Positions 15,001 to 25,960 of a DNA stretch of 64,000 nt are shown here, piece by piece; positions within the stretch are counted from its first letter, which is position 1; each line of letters opens with the position of its first letter. This stretch comes from Saprolegnia diclina VS20. Lineage: Eukaryota > Oomycota > Saprolegniomycetes > Saprolegniales > Saprolegniaceae. Location: the NCBI RefSeq assembly GCF_000281045.1, contig NW_008246068.1, positions 858,707-922,706 of the forward strand, written 5' to 3'. Below the pieces are notes generated by a model. The model ran no database searches and was not told the DNA's origin. It saw only the letters and a program-made list of their open reading frames with translations. Both the position numbers and the translations under genes were made by a program.

Positions 15001-18000
15001 GTCACTGGACGCAACGGTTGACGGCTGGCGATGCGTGGGACGTCGTAGTACGTGTAGCGCCAGCCGTCTTGGACACGCTGGTCGCCCCACGTGATTGCAA
15101 GCGATACCGTCTGTGGCGCCGAGATAGCCGGTGCCAAACAGCTCAGAGTCATATCGTCCACGATCGTTGCAGAAGTCGTCAGCTCGCCAAACCGACATTT
15201 CCAAAAGCCAGCCGAGAGTGTTCGAAAGCCGGCGCCGCGAACGACGACGGGTGTTGACCCTCGCACGTCTCCACCGGTCGGGCTCGCAACGTCAACGCTT
15301 GGCGACGACGCGATGACAAAGCCGAGCTCATTGGCTGACAAGAGCGTGCCGTCGGCGCTCGTCAATGCAACACTGTACGTGTCAGGTACAAGCTGTGGCG
15401 GAATAGGGCAGTCGAGTGCCGTTGTCGAGTACGTCACGGCTGCCACGAGGGTGCTGCCGCCCGTGCTGGCTGCTTGAAACGCGCAGCTAAACGCTTGAAG
15501 CGAAAAGCCAAAGACGCGGACCATCGCCGTGGGCGGGAGCGGGTACAACGCGGTGGTCGGCGCCAAATGCGACAAGAGCATCGGCGGCGCAACGTCGAAC
15601 GCCAGCGGCAAACTCCAGTCGTGGGAGTTCCACGACAAGGCGAGCTCTAAACGACCGGGATGACTTTGCTGCTCAGAAAACGGACACGACACGGTCGTTG
15701 CGCCTTCGATGACACCGACAACCGTCCAGGCGACGGAATCTGCGTGGTACCGGCAGAGCACCGTGTCAAGTGGGCTCACCTCGGCCACTCGCACCCGAAT
15801 CGGACCTGGAAACGTACGGGGCACAACCACGGGCGACACGAGGTGTATCAAGATGGGCGGGTCCGTGTACGTGTAGTAGAGAGCTGCGCTCACGAGGACA
15901 CCGTTCAATGCCACGGCGACTGCCACCGTAGTGGGTGACGCAACCATGGGTGAGGTACACGCTAAATACGTGGCATTCTGCGACGTCGGGACAACCGTGC
16001 GATGGCCAAAGAGGCATGTGGCGGTAGGCGGGAATGCGCTGCCACGTAGCTCGATCGTCGTTCCGCCTTGCAGAGCGCCGTTGACGGGGGTGAGTTCGGA
16101 GAGCGTTGACGCCGGCAGAACGCTATACGTTATCGTGTTTGGGCCTGCGACACGTTCGCCGCTAAACCATAGCTGCAGTTCGAACTCGCCAAGCGACAGT
16201 TGCAACGGGACGGGACAGTCGACAAGGGTCGTCGACTGCCAGCGCCCCATCGACGAATAGCGCTCGCCAAAGTAGCAGACGTAGTCTCCGACGTCGACAA
16301 ACCCGGTACCCGATACGTGAAGCACGGAGGATGCACCGGTATTGACGCCGACGACGGGCGCAATGGCCGCCACGGATGGCGGCGGGACAAGCCAGTACAA
16401 GAGCGCGTTCGAGACGAGCACATCCGTTGCTATAGCAATCTTATGGCTCGTTGCAACTGCCGTCGTTGGCACAATGCACGTGCCTGTCGTGGCGTTGAGT
16501 ACTGTTAGCGGAAGCGAGAGGGTAGCATCCACGTCACACGTGTACACCATCGAGCGGTTGAAGGTCGAGTGCAGAGTGACAAGCCCCGCGCTTCCATACG
16601 GAGCAACACGTGGCTGCAGCGTCGCCAGCCTTAGTGTGGACGCAGCAATGTCGACTGGCGGCGAGAACTCGCGGCCGTTGTTCGAGACGGCGACGGTCGT
16701 GACCGACACGAGTGGTCGGGGGCAGACCACATGCGAGCGGTTCACCACCAAGCCAGGCACAAGGCGAGTCGCGTCAAAGAGACACGTTAGGTCGTCGCTT
16801 CCGAGATACGAGTCAAGCACGAGTACTAGGCCTGTGCCGCCCGTGGCGACCACTGGCGCGACAATGGTCGGCACCGCAGCGTACGTGTACGAGATGCTCG
16901 ACACGAGAGCGTCGACACCATTGAGACGAAGCGCAATCAAAACGGTAGCCGACCCTGCGTCCAGCATCGAGGGAGCGACGCAAGCAATGGTCGTCGGCGA
17001 CACCCACTGTGCTGGCACAACCGCGGATCCAAAGACGCACTGCAAAAGATGCGTGTCAATAAACCCGGTGCCGTAAAGCGTGACGAGAGTGCCGCCTCGA
17101 GGTACGCCGTTCGTCGGCACGATAGCAACTACATTGGGATCGATTACGTACCGAAACGCGACTGAGCTCGATACACCAGCGACACTGACGCTGGCAACGG
17201 TTGGTTGCGACGCCGGTGCGGGCGGCGCGACACACGAGACAACCGACTTGTTCCAGAAATGGCCCGGCACCTCGAGAACCTGGTAGCCAAAATCAAAAGT
17301 ACAGTTGCCAGGTGCCGTGGGCAGCGACGTGCCATGAAGAAAGAGTTGGGTGCCCCCAGCGACGCTACCGCTGAGAGGGACCGTTCGCACGATGGCACCC
17401 GGGACAGTCGTTGAAAACAAGCATGGCGTCGACACCACGGTCGAATCGTCGAGCAAGAGCGACAGACGCGCCGTGACACCCAATGGCAGACGCGGTGCAG
17501 TGCACACGAGGAGCGTCCCATTGGCTCGTGCGGCGGGCGATACGACCGAGATATTGGCCGCGTCAAACTGACACGCGGTTCGGAATGCAGATGCTTCCGC
17601 CAAGTGCAACTCGAGAGCAGAGCCTTCCACACCGGACGAAAGAGGGCAGCGCGCTAGCGTCGGTGGCACGGCGACGACAATCGGATGCGGCGCTTCAAAG
17701 CCCTCGTGGCCGTTGATCGTGATGCGCAGCGTCACACGTTGCGGTGGCGAGAGAGGCGGGAAGATGCAGAGGATGCTGGAGCTGTTGAGCCACTGTGTGA
17801 CAAGTGGTTGTGCCACCGCAGCATCCGAGATGGCCACGCACTGCAAGACCGACGCGTCTCGAAACCCAGTGCCCGAGACGACCACTGGCGTAGAGTGGTT
17901 GGTGGCGACTACGCGTGGCGAGATGTTTGCTACGATCGGCACCGGTACCAGTTCGAACCCGACGCTGTTGGTCGCCATATCATCGTTCTCACTCGACAGC

Positions 18001-21000
18001 CATTCTAGCGAGAGGGCGGCGACACCAGGCTTGGCAGTCAGCGGCGTCGAGCACAGAACGGCAGTCGTTCCGTTCATTATGCCTTGGGTACGGACATCAC
18101 CAAAGCGGCACGACACGTTCACAATTGATTCGGGAAAGCCAGTGCCGACCACCGACACGAGAGCTCCGCCACGGGTGGTTGCAAAGCTCGGGACGACGGC
18201 CGAAATGCGCGCCGCGGCCGCCACCGACACGACAAGGTTGGACGCCAGTAGCGACACACCGCCGTCCAAACTGATGGTGACAGACACATTCTGCAGCGAC
18301 GTCGACGTGTTGGGCGCCTGGCAGAGGACCCGCGACGGAGACTCAATGATCGCTGATGTGCGAAAGGCACCGATCCAGCACACTGCGGCACCCGGTGGTG
18401 CCATTCCCGCGCCCGTCATTGAAAACCAATGTCCAGCGGCGACGCGCGTCGCAGAGAGCTCGAGGAGGCGTGGGGCCGACCATGCAAACCCCGAGCTCCA
18501 CTCTTGGCCGTTCCAGCTCAGCAGGACGGATGTAATCGCTGTCAGCTGCCCAGCATCGAGAAGAGGACATGCCACCGTGCCCGCCGCGTGCCACGATCCG
18601 ACGACTTGCGTCGTGGCATTGTTGAAGCCGCAGAAGATACGGGAGGACGGTACGGGGTCCGGAACACTGCATTTGACAAACACGACGTCTTGGGACGCTT
18701 GCACGGCGGTCACGCGTGGCGGTGATACAACTGTGAACCCGCCCGGTGCGAGCACCGACTCGTTCGTCCTCGTGTCCAAGATGGCGAGTGACGAGTCCGT
18801 GCTCACGCCCGCCGATGGCCAACACGACATTTCGGATGCACTGAAGACAATTGCACGCGTCGCGCCCGTAGCAAAGACGCAGTCGTAAGCACCGTCGAGT
18901 TGAAAACCTGAGCCATAGACGCGGAGAAGCGTCGAGACGGACCCACACGATGGAGACACCTCGAGGACGATCAATGGTGCGACGATCGTATACTGCGTGG
19001 ACAAGACAATCACGCCGAGCGCTTGGACGACGACCGGGGTCGTTACGGGCGCGACGACTGTCGGTGGCAGCGTCGGCACCTCGCATTTCATAGTCGTGTC
19101 GTTGAACGCTGCGATTGGTCGCACGATGTCCCCCGATACAAACTGAAAGACGCAGGCATACACGCTCGCATTCCCAGGTGACGGACGTTGAAACAAGAGA
19201 CTGGCGCCCGGACGCCCGGACGATGGCGAAACGAGCGTGACCGTCGCATTGGTGATGTTCATAAATACCAATGGAAACGCGCCCAAGGTGACATTTTGCA
19301 GCATAAGAGACACCGACACCGTCCCAGTCGTTGGCCACGATGGCGCGACGCACGCGACATTAGTTGGGGACAAGGCCTCGACGCTCGTGGTGACGCCAGG
19401 CGCGTCCCCAAATCGACACGCAAGCTGGTTGGTTGGCGGAGGGATATCCACCACGTCGATCGTAAAAATGATACGACGACCACCCAATGTCGGCACAACG
19501 GTAGGAGCCATCGCCGTTGCCGTCCACCCGGCGCTGGAGTGAATCGCCAAAGTGTTGAGACTGTAGACGGCGCCGTTGAGACTCAACGCGATCCTTGCGA
19601 GTAGCGTCGTTCTGCGTGAAGCGATGTTGAGGACAGGAACAGTACACGTTACCGAGGTTGCATTGAGCACCGTTGTCGTCGCCGGAACGCCGTTGAAGAG
19701 GACGACGGTGCCGGGCGAGATGGTCGTTGCTTGCAGAACGACGTGTGCACCAGCCGTTCCAACAGCCGGCTGCAACGACGTGATCAACGACGGTGCCTGG
19801 TACGTAAAAAACGTCGGCGCCAGCGTCGCCTGCTGCCCTTGAACGAGCAACGTCACAGCCTGCGACATGACGGCGGCGACCGGCGGCGCCACGCACTCGA
19901 CGGTCGTCGCATTGGTGAGATGCGCAGCTACCACCATCGATCCAAAAAGGCACTGGAGAGACGTCAGCGGCATCAATGTCGACTCGAGCTGCAGCGTCAC
20001 CCGAGTCCCCGCAAGGCCCGTCGTCGGCGTCATGGTGCGAATGACGAGGGGCCGATACACGGCGCACGGGACGGACCACAAGGCTGGACCTTGCCCAAGC
20101 TGAATTTGGAGCGTGCTTGCCTGTGCGTCTGTCGATGTGTTGATCGGGACTGGGCATGAAAGCGTCGATGACGTCCGCAGCGTCGCCGTCGTGACACCGA
20201 TGCCCGAATAGTTGCAGAGAAGTGGCATGGTACTGTCAACAACGTCAAAGCCAAAGCCGGTGACCGTCATCACGGCGTCCGCCCGAGAAACAACCCCCGT
20301 TGGCGTCGCTTGCCAGGGCGTGTCGGTGCCGACGATGGCTACGCGATGTCCGTCCTGCGTTGCGTCAACAGTGTTGAAAGACAACTCGAGTCGCGCCTGC
20401 ACCGACGTCGTCCACGCCCCGGGAACGTTGCACCTCGTGAGATTGGCATGGATCCAAGTAGCGGGCACGCGGGCCGTGACACCCAAGTCGGTTGCCCAGA
20501 CACACTCAGCACCACTGGCCAAAAAGTATACCCCGATAACGTCGACACCTTGATTCCTTGCAGCAGCCACCAGGGCCGGCTGTAGGCTGAGAATGCGTGG
20601 TGTCTCTATACAGTGTTCATCAGCTTGCTGCCTTTAGCATCGTAGCGTCCACAGTAGAACGTACCGTACACCGTAAACGGTACCGAAACGCGGATAGTGT
20701 CGAGCTCGTCCAAGACGATAGCAACATGGACTGGGCCAGCTAAGTCGAAGAAGGGCGTGGGGCACGAGATACGGAGCACCGACGCCGTCAACGACGCGGA
20801 CGCTGGCACGACCCACGAAGTGTTGGCGCCAGAGAATGCACACCGCACCGGCACCACTGGTGGCGCCCCGATGAGCCGCAAGGTGACTTGAAGGTTGGTG
20901 TTGCCGCTCGCGGGCCCTCGCTGTGGCGTCATCGAGAGAAAGGACGCTACGACGAAGGTTCACTTATATGCAGCAGTAAAAATGCATACCTCGCGTGCGC

Positions 21001-24000
21001 GCCAAAGATAATGAAGTCGACAAGTCTTGGCCGTTGGAGGCGACGGCGACGGTCGTCGCATTTTCTGGCGCAGAGCACGCAATCACCGATGCGGTTTTAT
21101 AGGTCGCAGGGACAATATGGCGAGCATCAAAGTTGCACGTCCAGTCCACCGACGGCGGCAAGTTTACGCCGGCTACCAACACCATTGTGCCGTTGTTGTG
21201 CAGCGTGGCTTCGGTGGCGCTCCACGGTGCTAATTGCAATATTGGTGTTAGAAAATCGCAAGTGAAGTAAGCATACCGTCGTATGTAAAGCGGAGAAGGT
21301 TCGACCATTGATCATAGCCATTGGTCACAACAAAGAGTGTCTCGCCTGATGCCCCAGGTGGCGAAATGCACGATACGACTCCGCCGTCGACGCGCAATGG
21401 TACGCGGGCGGCAGGACCAAACTGACAATACCACGCCGATGCATCGCTCAAGCCGGTCGTCGCGACCACCACCCGGGTCCCACCCTCCGCCTGGCCGTGG
21501 GTGGGTGCAAGCGACGACACAAGAAGCGGTGCATCTACTCAGCAAGCGTCAGCGCCGGCGATAGGATGCACTCGCACGTACCGATGCGCGACGCATTGGC
21601 CATGCTTAGCTGCAAAAAGGTCACGTGTCGCACGCCAAACGCGGCGTCCGTGCTCGCTTCGACCGAGATGATCTCGGAGCCAAAGTAGAACACATCCCGA
21701 CGATAGACCAAGGACGCCATCGTTGCGCTGACCGACATCGACGTACCCGACACGCGCAACGCCCGTGCCGACGATGTGACGACGGTGGCACCGGGCGCCG
21801 CCTCGAGCTGCAGTTGGCCCCATTCCGAGAAGGCTTGGAGACGAAGGTATAGTAGAGTTGCCGTGTCTGCGTACGTGACGAGGTACCCTTGCAGTTGAGC
21901 CTGCAACTGGCTCACGTCAATGCTTGGGCGATCGTTGACGGCGGTGACAGTGATGGGCCAAGCCGCGGTGGCGAGAAGCCCCGACGCCACGTTTTCAACG
22001 ACAACGTCGAGGCTCTCGGCGTGCTGGAGCGAGTTGAAGTCGTCATCGGGCGTGTACACAAGTACTGCGAGTGCGCGGTTGACATCCTGGAGCGACCCTG
22101 TGAAGTGCATCATGGCGTCCTTTCGACCCGAACCTCTCGCAAATGACAAGTTGCTTGTCGAAGAAAGCGAGACGAGACCGCTGGCGACACGCAAGGCGAC
22201 CGCAATGGTTTGTGGTACAAGCCCGAGTACCGAGTACGAGACCTCGTCACCGACGATGCGCAGCCCAGTGATCGCACCCGTCGCACCTTCTGCGATGGCC
22301 GTTTGGCCCAGCGGCAGCGTAATCGTCGGCGCGACCGGCGTGTAGTGCATCGCTACGACCACGGTCGTGGGCGCTGGAAACGTCGGCTCGATCAAGTACA
22401 TGGTCTGGTCTTGGACCGCCATCGTAAGCGTTGCATTGCCAAACCAGTTGGTCGGCGGTGTGTACACTATATTCGAGAGCACGCGATTCACATCCAGCAG
22501 CGGACCCTTGAGCAGCGTTGTCGTTGCCGAGGGCGTCGATACCGTGACCGTCGACGGCGCGGGAGGCAGAGCAATCGTGCCATGGTCGACGCTACACGAA
22601 ACGACAATCGGGTAGTTGAACGACGTGTTGGTGTGGTCGACAACCGCGATCGCGTCCGGCGGCAGCCGTAGTGCTTGGTTCTGGTGCCCCAAAAGGACCG
22701 GTGCCGAGGCCACCACCGTCGGTGTGTTGATCCACGAGTCCATGTGCACGCGAAGCGAGAAGCTTTCGTGGCCTTCGGTGATCGCGTTCATGATCGTGAT
22801 GATGTCGCCAGGCTCGAGCCCGTCTTGGTACATCCATTGAAGCTTGACCGTGTGCGGACCCGGAAACAGCTGCAGCGCCAGCGACGCCTGCGCAATCTGG
22901 TTGCCACGGGCTGCCCCCGCGACCCGGGCCGCGCTGCTCGTGTACGGAATCGAGTCGACGAGGAGACGTGCGCTCACGGCGCCCGCGTCAAACTGCGAGA
23001 ACGAGTTGAAATACGGGTTGTTGAGCATCTGGATTGGAAGCAAGTACGTGAGGAGGACGGTCGTGACGGCCCCCACAACGTTGAACGGGACGGCCGACCC
23101 GACGTCGAACCACTTTGTGCGCGGTACCGACAGCACGGTCGTGTCGACTTGGTAGGATTCGATCGTCGTCGGCGCTTGCGCAATGACCGCGAGGAGCCGC
23201 CCCATGAGAAAGCCGTCGCCGGTCGTCGGAAGCGACCGCCAAGACCGCCCGGACGGTGACTGGAGGCGCAAAAGCAGCTGCACCGAGTACTCGCCGGCAG
23301 GTAGCGTGAGTGCGACATCGGAGAGGAGCGCGTTGGGTTGGGTAAACTTGGCTTGGGTCGAATACGTAGCGCGCGTTGCGTCGTTCAGTACGTTGTTGAT
23401 CGACAAGATCGTGTCGACGCGATCGATGTCCGACCCGACTACATACGTCACTAGACTCAAACCTAGATCTTGGATTCAGCATGGTACCGCCGGTGAGGGG
23501 CATCGCATCCGGTCGCAGCGGCAGATTGTAGAGAAAGCGTAGTGGCGTCGGCGTCGGCAGCGACACTGAGAGAGACATGCCCGGGACGCTGACATATGCT
23601 GCAGTCGGCTCCATTGCTATCGAATACAGCGGCTGCGTATACCACACGTACGAGTGCTGCGCCGCCGCAATGAGCGAGCACGCGCCCGAGAAGCCCGTGT
23701 CGACCGTCGGGTCGATGCGCCATGAGGTCACAAAGGTGCCGGTCTTCTTCCATTGCAGCTCGAGTGTATGGTTGCCGGCGGCGAGCGAAACGACGAGGTA
23801 GCCTCCAACGAGCGATGACGCGCCTTGGTAATATCCCGACGATGCGCCCGACGCTCGCATCGGCGCCCCGTCGACAAGGACGCGGAACGAGACGAGGTCG
23901 TCGGCGCCGGGCGGGCGGCTCTTGTCGATGATGGCGACGGGCGGCTGCACTGAATCCGGGTACACGGTCGCCGAGTATGTAACAAGCAGCGTCATGGGCA

Positions 24001-24190
24001 GCGCGAGAAAAGCCGGGATGCTCGCGCCGGGCACGTCGACCCAGCGCCCGGGCGTCTCGAGCGTCGTCGTCGCCGTCGTCGTCGCACTCCACATCGAGTG
24101 CAGAAGGACGTCCGGGACCGTCGCCTCAATGAGCGCTACGAGAAGGAGAACGAGGAGCGCGCTGTAGGAGGCGCCATGGTACGCGTCCAT
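1..24190 (-). CDS. giant IPT/TIG-repeat, GCC2/GCC3 membrane glycoprotein (partial, C-terminus outside window)
   Basis: One minus-strand gene reassembled from collinear open frames. Proposed exons: 24190-23488, 23450-21582, 21534-21277, 21229-20990, 20946-20665, 20605-2648, 2598-971, 922-189 and 136-1 (continues). Each junction restores frame with GT...AG introns of 37-59 nt. About 7,936 codons lie in the window. Order: hydrophobic signal peptide (about residues 1-25); three related beta-rich domains; cadherin-like segments (an AVNDRP motif is visible); three IPT modules in exons 3-5; about 62 IPT modules in exon 6; a cysteine-rich CPAG/CPxGxxC region (about 6610-7210); one more IPT; then a less familiar extracellular stretch ending in at least two hydrophobic helices. 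IPT modules are immunoglobulin-like folds of large surface receptors such as fibrocystin-like proteins. I infer a very long extracellular rod anchored by a C-terminal membrane domain. The function is unknown. Confidence 0.85.
2276..4113 (-). other. GCC2/GCC3-type cysteine-rich domain of the giant protein
   Basis: This segment encodes a run of CPxGYxC, CxPGTF and LCPAG motifs spaced a few tens of residues apart, as in GCC2/GCC3 (ephrin-receptor-like, TNFR-like) cysteine-rich domains. It crosses the 49-nt intron 2647-2599, whose removal joins CGVQG to MNNLTQS in frame and continues the cysteine pattern on both sides. It separates the IPT rod from a single further IPT and the membrane-proximal part, a layout seen in large protist surface proteins. 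Confidence 0.8.
4120..21534 (-). repeat. array of about 65 IPT/TIG modules inside the giant gene
   Basis: Modules recur about every 88 residues. Each follows a P..G...GGT.V...G..F pattern, then CxFG/CxFD, then about 20 residues on C-x-A-P or C-x-V-P. I counted by eye 62 modules in the single exon 20605-2648, plus one in each of exons 3, 4 and 5. Most keep both cysteines, which in this fold would form a disulfide; a few are degenerate, for example near 14150 and 13400. Modules differ clearly in sequence, so the array is old and not a recent tandem satellite. An exact 21-nt tandem duplication sits inside one module at 12187-12228. Confidence 0.85.
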
Positions 24191-24530
24191 GGTGGCGCGG
24201 TCGCAAAGTCGTTCGATCTTTCACGCGACCTTTCGACCGCCTCGCATGTGCACATTGATTGGGCAATGCGAATAAAATATATACATTTCATCCAATGAAG
24301 AGCCGCAAGACACTTGGCGTTTGGTGTTGACATGGGAATCTTGATCGTACAACAGTACCTGCATCGCCCGAGCACGATTGTGGTTGGCCACAACAATCAG
24401 TGCACCTAAGGACATGGCGACACGAGATAAGGGGTGGAAGCGAGATCTCTATTTATGCGGAGCCTCAAGCCGACGACGCAAGATACCAATGCGGCCTTTT
24501 TTGGAACGGTCGCAGTTTCAGAGCCGACCG
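24191..24530. promoter_or_regulatory. 340-bp divergent intergenic region shared by the giant gene and the SPEF1-like gene
   Basis: The two start codons face away from each other. The interval holds an ATTGG box at 24258-24262, an AT-rich AATAAAATATATAC tract at 24271-24284 and a CCAAT at 24292-24296. CCAAT/ATTGG boxes 70-110 bp from a start codon recur at other genes in this window. Shared control of the two genes is an inference from spacing. Confidence 0.45.
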
Positions 24531-25440
24531 ATGGCCTCAATTCCGCTCGACGACGCCATCTTGCAGAAGATCTACGCGTGGATCGACGAGGTTCCGCTCT
24601 CGCGGCCCAAGAAGAACATGGGCCGCGACTTTAGCGATGGCATCTTGGCCGCCGAAGTCATTGCGTACTACTTTCCACGGCTCGTTCAAATGCACAACTA
24701 CAGCGCCGCCAACTCGGTGACCCAAAAACAGTACAACTGGAACACGCTCAACAGTGCGTTGGCGCGATATTGTACAAGGTGCTCACATTGAAGCTAGCCA
24801 AAGTCCTTCGAAAGCTCGGGTTCCAGCTCACCAAGCGCGAAATGGACGACATCGTTCAGTGCAAGCCTGGTGCTGTGGAAGAGTTCCTCACCAGACTCCA
24901 GATCAAGGTCGACTCGTGCTACACAAGGTGTACACATGACGAGTGAATGCGTCATTAGATCGCCAACTATCGGCTCAAGCGCAGTAGCCAGTATGACCCC
25001 GACACGGACGGCCCCCCGGAGGCACCAAGCCCCCTCGATCGGAAGCGCTCCGAGGTCCGCGACGTCGAGAGCAAGGACCACTACCACGACGAAGCACTGG
25101 CCGCCGACAAACTCGCCTCACCTGTCTCGATGGACGAGTACCCGTCGAGCATTGCGGGTCTGGCAAGGTACATTTTTCAGATCTGGTAAAGCTCTAAAAT
25201 TATCTAGAGCGTTCAAGCCAGAGGGCGAGCTTCAAGCGCAGCTGCAAGAAAAGAACAGCGTCATAGAAGAGCAAAAGGAGACGATCCAGGTGATCGTAAT
25301 CTCCTTTTCGCACGTCAGCTCACGCGTTTCGAAACTAGATTCTGGAGCAGAAGATCCAGAAACTGGAGCAGCTCGTGCGGCTCAAAGATGGAAAAATTCA
25401 GACGCTCGTCGCCAAATTGCGGACGCAAACCAAGTCGTAA
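24531..25440 (+). CDS. SPEF1: SPEF1/CLAMP-like calponin-homology microtubule protein
   Basis: Five exons (24531-24753, 24798-24907, 24959-25167, 25208-25289, 25339-25440) give 241 residues. Introns are 44, 51, 40 and 49 nt, all GT...TAG, and each join keeps frame. The N-terminal CH domain (about 1-105) carries the SPEF1-family run around VLRKLGFQL and IVQCKPGAVEEFL. The middle is a variable linker. The C-terminus is a short coiled coil with KIQKLEQLVRLKDGKIQ, matching the family's tail. Known family members bundle and stabilise microtubules in cilia, the sperm flagellum and polarised cells. Here it is plausibly axonemal, since oomycete zoospores are flagellate. The start at 24531 was chosen because the family N-terminus begins there; the frame is open further upstream. 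Confidence 0.85.
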
Positions 25441-25960
25441 GTGCAAAAACAAAGGTCGCCGAGGTATCCAACACCGTATTTTCTTCGACGTCGATTCATG
25501 GATGGACCGCAAAATTTGGATCTGGATCTGGTACCATCGTCCAGATGTTCCAACTCACTTCCATTCCAGTGACGCAGCCATCCGAGGTGATCGAAAAACG
25601 AGCACACGATATATCTTGATTTCATTATGCTACATGGGAGATCGGGACGACGGGAAGCACGGTTGCGGCCCAGCTCCTGGCACATGATCGTGGTCTGCGC
25701 CTCGATCGCATCGACGCGACGCTTCGCCATTCTCTTGTCTCGCGGTGGTTACTTCGTGGGACAGAACACCTCGGTGGCTCGGTGGGACGACACGTCGACA
25801 CGTTGGCTTTTTGGGCTAAATCCCATAGAAATTCGAACTGTCCGGAGGGCGCGCCACGTCATAAGTTCGAATATCCACGGATCGCCCGTTTCAGATTTGA
25901 GCAAATAATGTTCCCTGAGACCTTGGACCACCCGATTTGCAGTTTGGATTTGCGGCTCTC
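25441..25960. other. intergenic, no confident gene
   Basis: Only short frames occur here, the longest being a 110-codon minus frame at 25398-25730 that overlaps the last exon of the SPEF1-like gene and shows no family motif. Just before the next gene lies CAGTTTGGATTTGCGG (25940-25955), which resembles the core promoter element seen at other genes. Confidence 0.5.
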
